Assembly: GCF_020539865.1 (NCBI RefSeq)
Contig: NZ_JAJBQV010000006.1
Coordinates: 1 to 64,000 of the forward strand
Direction of reading: 5' to 3'
DNA: 64,000 nucleotides
DNA from: Megasphaera elsdenii
Lineage (GTDB): Bacteria > Bacillota > Negativicutes > Veillonellales > Megasphaeraceae
Shown here one piece after another: positions 36,542-45,478 of this stretch. The number at the start of each line of letters is the position of its first letter. The stretch's first letter is position 1. The notes beneath the pieces are model-generated. The model ran no database searches, was not told the DNA's origin, and worked only from the letters and a program-made list of their open reading frames with translations. A program made the position numbers and the translations under genes.

Positions 36542-36727
36542 AAGAAGAAACCCTACTGTGTGCGTAAATGGTCTCGATGTTTTGAACCAACACTTTTTAC
36601 ATTGGGAGTTCGGGCTCTATATTGTTAGGCAATGCCTTCACTGGACTGTCGACCTTTATAGGAGAACACCCACCTGCTTAGGCAGGCTCAAAACTCGGTT
36701 TATAAACGGCATGGTGGGGCTCTTTTC
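36542..36727 (+). ncRNA. ssrS: 6S RNA
   Basis: The 270 bases before rarA lack a gene but have a promoter and an RNA-like layout of about 185 nt. CCCTACTGTG (36551-36560) pairs over 10 bp (three or four G-U) with CATGGTGGGG (36710-36719) to form a closing stem. Inside are a large unpaired central region and a 3'-side hairpin CCTGC TTAG GCAGG (36673-36686). Length, closing stem and open centre fit 6S RNA, which binds housekeeping RNA polymerase by mimicking an open promoter. 6S RNA genes are often near rarA in Firmicutes, which adds support. The 3' end is followed by CTCTTTTC. Confidence 0.78.
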
Positions 36728-36803
36728 TTATTCGAGAATTTAGTTATTTCGTCCGCCGCTGAGGAGACTTGGCGGCGTTCTATTTAGTCTGGAGAGCAAA
36801 CAA

Positions 36804-38123
36804 ATGAGCGGAGACGATTTATTTTCTATGGCTGATGAACGGAGCGGCCAGGACTATGCGCCGCTGGCTGTCCGCATGCGGCCGGAATCTTTGGATGACA
36901 TCTATGGCCAGGACGACCTCATCGGTCCGGGCAGTTTTCTGCGGACCCTCATCGAAAAGGACTCTGTTCCATCCCTTTTATTTTACGGTCCCTCCGGTGT
37001 CGGCAAGACGACGTTGGCCCATGTCATTGCCAATGAAACGGACAGCCGTTTCGTAACCCTCAACGCCGTCACAGCCGGGACGGCGGAGCTGCGCAAGGTC
37101 ATTGCAGCAGCGCAGGATGCCATCCATTTATATCAAAAGCGGACGATTCTCTTTATCGACGAAATCCACCGCTTCAATAAAGGTCAGCAAGATGTCCTGT
37201 TGCCGTATGTTGAAGACGGGACGGTCATCCTTATCGGGGCGACGACGGAAAATCCTTATTTTGAAGTCAACCGCCCCTTATTGTCGCGCCTGCGCGTCAT
37301 TCAGCTGAATCCCTTGCCGGAACAGGCTGTCACAGCCGTCCTGCGGCGGGCCTTGACGGATAAAGAGAAGGGCCTGGGTTCTTTGGGAATTTCCGCCAGC
37401 GATGAGATGCTGGGGACTTTGGCCCGCTTGGCTGACCGCGATGCCCGCGTTGGCCTCAACCTGCTAGAACAGGTCTGTATGGTGGTACCGGCTGGCGGTC
37501 ATATCACACACGACGCCATTGAAAAGGTAGCCGGCCATAAAGTTTATACGTATGATAAAAAAGGCGATGCCCACTACGATACGGTGTCGGCTTTCATCAA
37601 GAGTATGCGCGGTTCCGACCCCGATGCGGCTCTGCACTACATGGCCCGCATGATCGAAGCCGGCGAACAGCCGTCTTTCATTGCCCGCCGCCTGGTCATC
37701 TGTGCGGCTGAAGACGTAGGGCTGGCCGATCCCCAGGCCTTGGTCGTCGCCAATGCCGCTGCCCAGGCCGTCCAATTCGTCGGCTGGCCAGAAGGGCGTA
37801 TCATCCTGTCTGAAGCTGTCATCTACGTGGCCTGTGCGCCTAAGAGCAACAGCGCCTATATGGCCATCGATGTGGCGCTGGCCGATGTCCGCCATAAAGA
37901 CTGTGGCGATGTGCCCGATTATCTGCGCGACAGCCATTACAGCGGCGCCGCCGCCTTAGGCTATGGCTTGACCTATCAGTATCCTCACGATTTTGATGGG
38001 GGATGGGTCGCCCAGCAGTATCTGCCCGATCCTTTGAAAGAGGCGTCTTATTACAAGGAACGGCCGTATGGTAAGGAAGGGAGCATGGCAGCTGCCTGGC
38101 ATAAGCGCCGTGGCGGCAAGTAA
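36804..38123 (+). CDS. rarA: RarA/MgsA replication-associated AAA ATPase
   Basis: A 439-residue clamp-loader-like ATPase acting at stalled replication forks. Walker A GPSGVGKTTLAH near residue 58, Walker B ILFIDEIHRFNKGQQD near 115, sensor GATTENPYFEVN near 148, and the C-terminal MgsA tetramerisation domain (GSDPDAALHYMARMIEAGEQP near 270 and PKSNSAYMAID near 350). GGAG upstream supports ATG 36804. It lies between 6S RNA and ftsK. Confidence 0.96.
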   Translation: MSGDDLFSMADERSGQDYAPLAVRMRPESLDDIYGQDDLIGPGSFLRTLIEKDSVPSLLFYGPSGVGKTTLAHVIANETDSRFVTLNAVTAGTAELRKVIAAAQDAIHLYQKRTILFIDEIHRFNKGQQDVLLPYVEDGTVILIGATTENPYFEVNRPLLSRLRVIQLNPLPEQAVTAVLRRALTDKEKGLGSLGISASDEMLGTLARLADRDARVGLNLLEQVCMVVPAGGHITHDAIEKVAGHKVYTYDKKGDAHYDTVSAFIKSMRGSDPDAALHYMARMIEAGEQPSFIARRLVICAAEDVGLADPQALVVANAAAQAVQFVGWPEGRIILSEAVIYVACAPKSNSAYMAIDVALADVRHKDCGDVPDYLRDSHYSGAAALGYGLTYQYPHDFDGGWVAQQYLPDPLKEASYYKERPYGKEGSMAAAWHKRRGGK

Positions 38124-38147
38124 TCTATTAGTAGAAGGTGAAATGTT

Positions 38148-40694
38148 TTGACAAAGGGAAAGACCCGTAAAACCAGCCGAACTAAGCGGGCAGCTGGTAC
38201 GCGTCAGAAGGCGAAGACTGCCAGGAAGACTGGGACGTCGCCACTTTTGAAATATGAAATCATAGGTATTTGTTGTATCCTCGCCGGCATCTTTGCGACG
38301 GCCGGCTTCATCGGCGTCGATACTGGCCGCATCGGCCACAGTGTCGACGATATCTTGGCGTATATCTTCGGCCTGGGCCGGATTGTCGTCAGTTTGTCCC
38401 TTATCGTCTTGGGCCTAAAATACATCGTCATCCGCAAGGCCTGCCCCGTGTCGAAATCTTGGGCCGTCGGGACGTGGGTCTACATTCTCCTCTTAGGGCT
38501 GATCCATTTACTGGTTATCCCGGAAGGGACGGAATTCCTGCCTCACAGTTTATCGGTTGGCGGAGGCATCGTCGGGGCCGTCATGGCCTCGGCCTTGAGA
38601 CGGTTTCTTGGATTTTTTGGAGCTGTCATGGCTATTACCGGTGCCTGTATCGTCACTTTCCTGGTCTGGAAAAATTGGTCTATTTCTAAACCTGTGGCTG
38701 TCGTAGCTGATAAGGCCGGCCAGGAAGCGGCCAAAGTGTCGGGCAAGGCTGTCGAAGGCCTTCAGGATGCGTCGCAGTCCCTGAAACAGTGGCACGAACG
38801 CCGCCGCATCTTCGATTTGCAAGCGGAAGAAGCCAAGGCTTCTTCCGCTTCTGTAGGGGCCGTCCCGGAAGAGCGGCCCGCTTGTGGGAATCCCGTAGAT
38901 CTGGACCATCCAGCGACGACCATATCCGACGCCCGCGACTTGGGAAACGGCGTCGAAGAAGTCCGCTTCGATGCCAGCCCCATCGAAGAAGACGTGCCTT
39001 ACGATTGGGCTAGCGACGACTCTTATGAAGAGCCCCGGGAAGAGATTGAGGAAATACCGGAAGATGCTCCGTCTTACGGCCAAATCCATGAAACGGTCGT
39101 CGGCGATACGGTGCCAACGGCTCATGACGTACAGCCCGGCCCGGCGGCTTCGCTGGCAGGGGAAACGGATGTCCTCCGCCATGACATGGACGATCTCAAA
39201 CCCATTGAAATCGAAAAGAGCAGCGTTGCTGTCGAAACCAGTGAAGAAGGGAGCAGTGCCGTACCCAAAGCGGCTGGCGAAATGACGTATCGGTTGCCGC
39301 CGGTGAGCATGCTAAAACCGGGACCGCAGCACACCGTCGGCTTGAGTGACGAAGTCCGGGAAAATGCCCGTATCCTTCAGGAAACGCTGCAGAGCTTCAA
39401 TATCGATGCTAAGATACTCAATGCTAGCCAGGGCCCGTCCATTACCCGCTACGAACTGGAACCGGCAGCTGGCGTTAAAGTCAGTAAAATCGTTCACTTA
39501 GCCGATGATATCGCCTTGAAACTGGCCGCTACGGATATCCGCATCGAAGCGCCTATCCCTGGCAAAGCAGCTGTCGGCATCGAAGTGCCGAATAAAAAGC
39601 TGACCGGTGTTAACCTGCGCGATGTCATTGATACGGATACATTCCGCAAGGCCGCCGGCGGCGTCCCGGTCTGCTTGGGCAAGGACATTGCCGGCAATCC
39701 CATTGTCGCCGACTTGACCAAGATGCCTCATCTCCTGGTAGCCGGCTCGACAGGGTCTGGTAAGAGTGTCTGCATCAACACTTTCATTGCCAGCATCCTC
39801 TTCAAACAGCGGCCAGAAGACGTCAAGCTCATCCTCATCGACCCGAAGGTTGTCGAATTATCCAATTACAACGGCATGCCGCACCTGCTGACGCCAGTCG
39901 TCACGGACCCGAAGAAAGCTGCCAGTGTCCTGCGCTGGGCTGTCCGGGAAATGGACGACCGTTATAAGCGCTTTGCCATCACCCATACGCGGGATATTTC
40001 CCGGTATAATGAACTTCATCCCGAAGAGGCTATGCCTTTCATCGTCATCATCATCGACGAATTGGCTGACCTCATGATGACTGCTTCTGACGACGTCGAA
40101 AAGTCCATCATCCGCTTAGGCCAGAAAGCTCGTGCTTGCGGGATGCACCTCGTCTTGGCGACGCAGCGGCCCTCTGTCGACGTCCTGACGGGCCTCATCA
40201 AGGCCAACGTCCCGAGCCGCATCGCCTTCGCTGTTTCTAGCCAAGTCGATTCGCGGACTATCCTCGACATGGCTGGGGCAGAAAAACTGATCGGCAAGGG
40301 CGACATGCTCTTCTATCCATTAGGTGCTTCCAAGCCGCTCCGCGTCCAAGGGGCTTTCATTTCCGATTCGGAAATCGATGAAATGGTCGAATTCATCAAG
40401 GCCCAAGGCGGTCCCCATTACGATGAAGCCGTCCAAAAGGCCCAGTCGGAAAACCCTGAAGACAGCGTCGATTTCTTTGAAGATGATCTCATGCGCCAGG
40501 CCATCGACATGGTCTTGGAAACAGGACAGGCCTCGACGTCTATGATCCAGCGCCGTTTCCGCGTCGGTTATACGCGGGCAGCCCGCATGATCGACATGAT
40601 GGAAGCCATGCATATCGTCGGTCCCAATAATGGCAGCAAGCCCCGGGAAATACTCATGACTGCCGACGAAGTCCAGCAGAAGTATTTGAGCTGA
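38148..40694 (+). CDS. ftsK: FtsK/SpoIIIE DNA translocase
   Basis: An 848-residue septal DNA pump that clears and resolves chromosome ends during division. Four or so membrane segments lie in residues about 35-170, followed by a variable acidic linker (about 175-385), the RecA-like motor with Walker [10 protein letters not shown] near 536 and [11 protein letters not shown] near 633, and the C-terminal gamma winged-helix domain ([21 protein letters not shown] near 795). It starts with TTG 38148 after AGAAGGTG; no ATG is nearby in frame. A GC-rich hairpin and a dispersed repeat copy are translated within the linker (38823-38888). Confidence 0.95.
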   Translation: MTKGKTRKTSRTKRAAGTRQKAKTARKTGTSPLLKYEIIGICCILAGIFATAGFIGVDTGRIGHSVDDILAYIFGLGRIVVSLSLIVLGLKYIVIRKACPVSKSWAVGTWVYILLLGLIHLLVIPEGTEFLPHSLSVGGGIVGAVMASALRRFLGFFGAVMAITGACIVTFLVWKNWSISKPVAVVADKAGQEAAKVSGKAVEGLQDASQSLKQWHERRRIFDLQAEEAKASSASVGAVPEERPACGNPVDLDHPATTISDARDLGNGVEEVRFDASPIEEDVPYDWASDDSYEEPREEIEEIPEDAPSYGQIHETVVGDTVPTAHDVQPGPAASLAGETDVLRHDMDDLKPIEIEKSSVAVETSEEGSSAVPKAAGEMTYRLPPVSMLKPGPQHTVGLSDEVRENARILQETLQSFNIDAKILNASQGPSITRYELEPAAGVKVSKIVHLADDIALKLAATDIRIEAPIPGKAAVGIEVPNKKLTGVNLRDVIDTDTFRKAAGGVPVCLGKDIAGNPIVADLTKMPHLLVAGSTGSGKSVCINTFIASILFKQRPEDVKLILIDPKVVELSNYNGMPHLLTPVVTDPKKAASVLRWAVREMDDRYKRFAITHTRDISRYNELHPEEAMPFIVIIIDELADLMMTASDDVEKSIIRLGQKARACGMHLVLATQRPSVDVLTGLIKANVPSRIAFAVSSQVDSRTILDMAGAEKLIGKGDMLFYPLGASKPLRVQGAFISDSEIDEMVEFIKAQGGPHYDEAVQKAQSENPEDSVDFFEDDLMRQAIDMVLETGQASTSMIQRRFRVGYTRAARMIDMMEAMHIVGPNNGSKPREILMTADEVQQKYLS
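38823..38888 (+). repeat. Perfect inverted repeat plus dispersed palindromic repeat copy 6, inside ftsK
   Basis: GCGGAAGAAGCC (38823-38834) and GGCTTCTTCCGC (38837-38848) form a perfect 12-bp inverted repeat with a 2-base loop. Five bases later GTAGGGGCCGTCCC (38853) followed by GCGGCCCGCTTGTGGG reproduces the intergenic repeat, closest to the copy at 8323. The frame stays open and the repeat encodes [15 protein letters not shown] in the linker. Confidence 0.85.
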
Positions 40695-40698
40695 ACCC

Positions 40699-40728
40699 TT
40701 GTACCCCTGGCCTTATCTGTTATATAAT
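40699..40728 (+). promoter_or_regulatory. Promoter for the rodZ-like gene
   Basis: TTGTAC (40699-40704), 18 bp, TATAAT (40723-40728) lies 38 bp before the GTG start. Confidence 0.65.
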
Positions 40729-40766
40729 AAAAGATACGATTATAGAGAGTAGGAAGGGGAATAACC

Positions 40767-41171
40767 GTGAATGAATCTTCGATTGGCGAAGTACTGCGAC
40801 TGGCAAGAGAACAACAAGGTCTGACCTTGCAAGACGTGTCTGATGCCCTTAATATAAAGCGGGAATATCTGGAAGCCCTGGAAAAGGATGAATACGATGC
40901 CATTCCCGGCGCCGTCTTCGTCAAGGGTTTTATCCGCAATTACGGCAATTTCTTGGAACTGGACGGCATCGCCCTAGCCCGGGAATACAAGGAAAACGTT
41001 GAAGAACGGACACCGCAGCCGGAAGTGCGGACTATTATGCCCGTAAAAAAGAAGAAAGTCCGCAAGGACAGCAATAAAAAGAAGAAGCAGCGTCAGGGAA
41101 AATGGCCGGAAATCACTATTATCGCCGGCATCATCATTTTCCTGCTGCTCATCATTTGGATTTTAATTTAA
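40767..41171 (+). CDS. RodZ-like helix-turn-helix membrane protein, lacking the periplasmic domain
   Basis: A 134-residue protein with an N-terminal XRE-type helix-turn-helix as in RodZ (SIGEVLRLAREQQGLTLQDVSDALNI, then AIPGAVFVKGFIRNYGNFLELD), a very basic stretch (KKKKVRKDSNKKKKQ) and one C-terminal membrane segment ending the protein. Full RodZ continues with a periplasmic domain. RodZ links MreB filaments to the membrane, so this short form could still do so. GTG 40767 follows AAGGGG. It precedes the YgiQ gene by 12 bp. Confidence 0.82.
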   Translation: MNESSIGEVLRLAREQQGLTLQDVSDALNIKREYLEALEKDEYDAIPGAVFVKGFIRNYGNFLELDGIALAREYKENVEERTPQPEVRTIMPVKKKKVRKDSNKKKKQRQGKWPEITIIAGIIIFLLLIIWILI

Positions 41172-41183
41172 ATAAGGAGCCAT

Positions 41184-43073
41184 ATGCGCGAGAAATTCTT
41201 AGTAACCAGCCGGGAGGACATGGAACGCCGCGGCTGGGATCAACTCGATTTTGTCTACATCAATGGCGATGCCTATGTCGATCACCCCGGTTTTGCCGCA
41301 GCCCTCATCGGCCGCGTATTGGAAAGCCGGGGCTATCGTGTCGGTATCATTTCCCAGCCCGATTGGCATAGTGCCGAACCGTTCAAGAAATTGGGACGGC
41401 CGCGGCTGGCTGCATTGATTACGGCAGGCAATCTCGATTCCATGCTCAATGAAAAGACGGCAGCCAAGAAATTCCGCAGCCGCGATAGTTATTCGCCTGG
41501 CGGAGAAGCCGGCCACCGGCCGGAACGGGCGACTATCGTCTATGCCAACCGCATGCGGGAAGCCTATAAGGACGTGCCTATCATCATTGGTGGCATCGAA
41601 GCCAGCTTGCGCCGCTTTGCCCATTATGATTACTGGTCGAATAAGGTGCGCCACTCCATTCTCTTAGACAGCAAGGCCGACATCCTCAGCTATGGCATGG
41701 GAGAACACTCCGTCGTCGAAATTGCTGACGCCCTGGCTGAAGGGAAGACAGTTGCCCAAATGTACGATATCCGCGGCATCTGCTACGTCACCAGCCGGCC
41801 GCCCATTTCAGACAAGACTGTCGTCTGTCCGTCTTATGAAGAGGTAAAAGGCGATAAAATGGCTTTTGCCAAGGCGTTCAAGATGCAGTATGAAGAGCAG
41901 GATCCCTTTTATGGCAAGACGATTATTCAGCCGTCTGAAAACCGCTTCGTCGTCCAGACCCCGCCGGCTCTGCCGCTGACGACAGCAGAGATGGATGCCA
42001 TCTATGAACTGCCCTTCCAGCGGCGCTGGCATCCCGATTACGACGCTGCTGGTGGCGTTCCAGCCCTTCACGAGGTCCAGTTCAGCTTGACCAGCCAGCG
42101 CGGCTGTTTCGGCCACTGCCATTTCTGTGCCATTGCCAGCCATCAAGGCCGCATCATCCAGCACCGCAGCCATGAATCGCTCATCAGGGAAACAGAGCGC
42201 ATGACTCATCTACCAGGTTTCAAGGGCTATATCCACGATGTTGGCGGCCCGACGGCGAATTTCCGCCATGTCGCCTGTGCCAAGCAGCTCACCGACGGGG
42301 CCTGCCGCAACCGCCACTGTATCGGCAGTGAGACCTGCTCTAACCTCAATACCTCCCACGAGGATTATCTGAAGTTGTTGCGGGAAATACGCAGTGTCAA
42401 AGGCGTCAAGAAAGTCTTTGTCCGATCGGGTCTGCGTTATGACTATGTCCTGGCCGACCATAACAAGGCTTTCGTCAAGGAACTCTGCCAGTATCACGTC
42501 AGCGGCCAACTGAAAGTGGCTCCGGAACACGTCGTCAAGCACGTGACAGACCTCATGGGCAAGGCCGACGTCCATGCCTTCCTGAAGTTCAAGGACTGGT
42601 TCGATGAAGCCAACCGGGAACTGGGAAAGAAACAATACCTTGTCCCGTATTTTATGTCCAGCCATCCCGGCTGTACGCTGAAGGATGCCATCGCCTTGGC
42701 TGAATTCCTGCGGGATATGCATATGCAGCCGGAACAGGTACAGGACTTCATCCCGACGCCGGGCAGCTTGTCGACGGCGATGTACTATACGGGCGTCAAT
42801 CCCTTGACCGGTGAAAAGGTCTACGTTGCCCGACGGCCGGAAGAGAAACAGATGCAGCGGGCCTTGATGCAGTATAAGAACCCGGCGAATTATGATATTG
42901 TCTATAAGGCGCTATGCCTGGCTGGCCGGCGGGACCTCATCGGTTATGGTCCTAAATGCCTGATTGCGCCGCGGCGCCATCAGGCGGGAAGACGGCACGA
43001 TAAGGCTGGCTGGCATGCTGCTCCGTCCCACAGGCAGGGGAGGGGACCGGCTAAGACTAGAAAATTCAGGTGA
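41184..43073 (+). CDS. YgiQ-family radical SAM protein
   Basis: A 629-residue protein of the YgiQ (UPF0313) family. The radical-SAM cluster motif GCFGHCHFC gives Cys308, Cys312 and Cys315, and the N-terminal third resembles a B12-binding-like Rossmann region (VDHPGFAAALIGRVLESRGYRVGIISQPDW). The C-terminus is basic and disordered. The reaction is unknown. AAGGAGC precedes ATG 41184. Its end overlaps the GTG upstream of the next gene. Confidence 0.9.
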   Translation: MREKFLVTSREDMERRGWDQLDFVYINGDAYVDHPGFAAALIGRVLESRGYRVGIISQPDWHSAEPFKKLGRPRLAALITAGNLDSMLNEKTAAKKFRSRDSYSPGGEAGHRPERATIVYANRMREAYKDVPIIIGGIEASLRRFAHYDYWSNKVRHSILLDSKADILSYGMGEHSVVEIADALAEGKTVAQMYDIRGICYVTSRPPISDKTVVCPSYEEVKGDKMAFAKAFKMQYEEQDPFYGKTIIQPSENRFVVQTPPALPLTTAEMDAIYELPFQRRWHPDYDAAGGVPALHEVQFSLTSQRGCFGHCHFCAIASHQGRIIQHRSHESLIRETERMTHLPGFKGYIHDVGGPTANFRHVACAKQLTDGACRNRHCIGSETCSNLNTSHEDYLKLLREIRSVKGVKKVFVRSGLRYDYVLADHNKAFVKELCQYHVSGQLKVAPEHVVKHVTDLMGKADVHAFLKFKDWFDEANRELGKKQYLVPYFMSSHPGCTLKDAIALAEFLRDMHMQPEQVQDFIPTPGSLSTAMYYTGVNPLTGEKVYVARRPEEKQMQRALMQYKNPANYDIVYKALCLAGRRDLIGYGPKCLIAPRRHQAGRRHDKAGWHAAPSHRQGRGPAKTRKFR

Positions 43074-43078
43074 AACTA

Positions 43079-44122
43079 ATGAAGAAATTTGTGCCTTTTA
43101 GCGTGCTCTGCCTCTTCGTCATCCTGCTCCTGGGCCTGTGCTGGCCCATTCAGGTGCAGCACCAAGCGGAAGAAGCACAGCGGGCGTATGAAGCCGAACG
43201 CCATCTCGTCGTCTTTTCCGACTTGCCTCAGGATGTCAACGACGGACTGGCTCAACGCTTTTATGAACAGAAACATCTGCGTGTCCAGATTTATTCCAAA
43301 AGCGACAGCGATATCCGCCAGTCCCTGAAAGAAGACGGTGGCGTCAAACCGGATATCCTCATCGCCTCGGAAAACGACTTGCAGGCTCAGAAGAAAAATG
43401 GCATCTTGCAGCCCTATGCCTCACCGGTTACTGATAAGGTGCCGCCATCCATGAAGGACTCGGAACAGCTCTGGAATGGTCTCTGGTACAACCCGATAGT
43501 CTTCGTCATCAGCCAGTCCTACTACGAACGGCGGGGCATGCAGATCCATACCTGGGACGATCTTTTGACCGACCCTGAAATGGTTCTAGCCTTCCCGGAC
43601 CTGGCGTCTATGGATATGGCCGGTGAATTTCTCTGTTCTTTCGTGGAAATGCGAGGCCTGGAAGGCAGTGTGCGCTACTTGAGCTCGCTCCAGAGCCATG
43701 TAGCGGCCTATTCTAAATCCATGTCGGTCAATGTCCGCCGCGTAGCCAGCGGCGAAGCCGATATAGGTGTTGCCGATGCGTCCGCTGCCCGGCAGTATTA
43801 TAACGACGGAGCGCCAATCTTCATTCTCTATCCCCAGGACGGCACGTCGTACTGGCTGATCGGTGCGGCAGTCACCAACTGGTGTGAAGATGGGGAATTG
43901 ACCAACGCCTTCATCGACTGGCTCTATTCTCCTGATGCCAGTAACGTCTTACGGCAGAAACACATTTTTTTGAGTGAAGCGCTGCCGCCGGCTAATCCGG
44001 AAGTCGATGCTAAAGGCCGGGAGCTCGTCTTGTTTCCTGTGAAAAAACAGTATTCTGATCAAGGCCGCCGCGATTTGCAGGCCTGGTGGATCAAATCAAT
44101 TCGCTTCGGAAAGGAAAAGTAA
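43079..44122 (+). CDS. Extracellular solute-binding protein (ABC type), orphan
   Basis: A 347-residue protein with an uncleaved-looking N-terminal hydrophobic segment (residues 5-22, no lipobox) and a periplasmic-binding fold of the Fe3+/polyamine type (HLVVFSDLPQDVNDGLAQRF, GLWYNPIVFVISQSYYERRG, then GVADASAARQYYNDGAPI). No permease or ATPase gene is near. The ligand cannot be predicted. ATG 43079 is preferred, with AGGTGA just before it; GTG 43070 is the alternative. It sits between two radical-SAM genes. Confidence 0.8.
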   Translation: MKKFVPFSVLCLFVILLLGLCWPIQVQHQAEEAQRAYEAERHLVVFSDLPQDVNDGLAQRFYEQKHLRVQIYSKSDSDIRQSLKEDGGVKPDILIASENDLQAQKKNGILQPYASPVTDKVPPSMKDSEQLWNGLWYNPIVFVISQSYYERRGMQIHTWDDLLTDPEMVLAFPDLASMDMAGEFLCSFVEMRGLEGSVRYLSSLQSHVAAYSKSMSVNVRRVASGEADIGVADASAARQYYNDGAPIFILYPQDGTSYWLIGAAVTNWCEDGELTNAFIDWLYSPDASNVLRQKHIFLSEALPPANPEVDAKGRELVLFPVKKQYSDQGRRDLQAWWIKSIRFGKEK

Positions 44123-44128
44123 AGATAC

Positions 44129-45463
44129 ATGGAAAAAATCGGATTTGTCAGCTTAGGCTGCTCCAAAAACCTTATTGATACGGAAGTCATGCTGGGCATC
44201 CTCCGCGATCGCCATATGGAAATCACAGAAGACCTGTCCCAGTCGGATATCATCATCGTCAATACCTGTACGTTCATTGAAAAAGCCAAGCAAGAATCCA
44301 TTGATACGATATTGCAGGCTGCCCGCTATAAGACGGAAGGGAAATGCAAGATACTCATCGTCACGGGCTGCCTGAGCCAGCAGTATAAAGAAGATTTGAT
44401 GAAGGAAATGCCGGAAATTGACGCCCTCTTGGGAACTGGCTCGTGGGACCGCATTTGGGAAGCCATCGATACGGTCAAGAAAGGGCGCAAGGCCTGCTTC
44501 ATGGATGACGTCAGCCATCTCTACAACCAGAATACGAGCCGCCTGCGGACGACGCCGAAATATAGTGCCTATGTCAAAATCGGCGAAGGCTGCAACAACG
44601 GCTGCTCGTTCTGCATCATCCCTCATGTACGGGGAAAATTGTACAGCCGGCCTGTCGATTCCGTCGTCGCAGAAGTACAGCAGCTGGCAGCCGATGGCGT
44701 CAAGGAAATCAATCTCATCGCCCAGGACACGACGAGTTATGGCGTCGACTTGGCCGGTCATTCCCTCTTGCCGGAACTGCTGCGTCAGCTGGTAAAAATC
44801 GACGGCATCCGCTGGATACGTTTATTCTATCTCTATCCCCATTACTTTACGGATGAATTGATGGACCTCATCGTCAAGGAAGAAAAAATCTGTCCCTACG
44901 TTGACTTGCCGCTTCAGCACATTTCTCAGACCGTCTTGCAGCGCATGAACCGCCGCGACTCTGAAGCCGATGTGCGCAGCCTTATGAAAAAGCTCTGCAG
45001 CCATGGACGCAAGTTGACCTTGCGCTCAACGTTCATCGTCGGCTTCCCTGGCGAAACAGAAGAAGAATTCCAGGAACTCTGTGATTTCATCAAAGAAACG
45101 AAATTCGACGACGTCGGCGTCTTCACCTATTCCCGTGAAGACGGTACGCCGGCAGCCCTCATGGACGGCCAGATACCGGAAGAAGTCAAAGAAGAACGGT
45201 ATCATCAGCTGATGGCCATCCAGGCCAAGGTATCGGAAATCCGCAATCAGGAACTGGAAGAATCTGTCCATACGATGCTCGTCGAAAGAGTAGAAGAAGA
45301 AAAAGGTATCCGCCAGGCTGTCGGGCGCATTGAAATCCAGGCACCCGACGTCGATGGCCTGACTTATCTGGAAGACGCCCAGGACGTACAGCCTGGCGAT
45401 ATGATTCCCGTCCGCATCGCCCAGGGCTTTGCTTATGACCTCGTAGCGGAACGGATGGATTAA
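44129..45463 (+). CDS. rimO: Ribosomal protein S12 methylthiotransferase RimO
   Basis: RimO methylthiolates an aspartate of ribosomal protein S12. The 444-residue protein has the N-terminal UPF0004 domain (GFVSLGCSKNLIDTEVMLG) with Cys11, Cys47 and Cys81 for the auxiliary cluster, the radical-SAM motif GCNNGCSFC (Cys155, Cys159, Cys162) and a C-terminal TRAM domain (about 375-440). The CSKNLxD pattern separates RimO from MiaB. It is 6 bp after the solute-binding gene. Confidence 0.95.
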   Translation: MEKIGFVSLGCSKNLIDTEVMLGILRDRHMEITEDLSQSDIIIVNTCTFIEKAKQESIDTILQAARYKTEGKCKILIVTGCLSQQYKEDLMKEMPEIDALLGTGSWDRIWEAIDTVKKGRKACFMDDVSHLYNQNTSRLRTTPKYSAYVKIGEGCNNGCSFCIIPHVRGKLYSRPVDSVVAEVQQLAADGVKEINLIAQDTTSYGVDLAGHSLLPELLRQLVKIDGIRWIRLFYLYPHYFTDELMDLIVKEEKICPYVDLPLQHISQTVLQRMNRRDSEADVRSLMKKLCSHGRKLTLRSTFIVGFPGETEEEFQELCDFIKETKFDDVGVFTYSREDGTPAALMDGQIPEEVKEERYHQLMAIQAKVSEIRNQELEESVHTMLVERVEEEKGIRQAVGRIEIQAPDVDGLTYLEDAQDVQPGDMIPVRIAQGFAYDLVAERMD

Positions 45464-45478
45464 CCGAGGTGATCGCTT

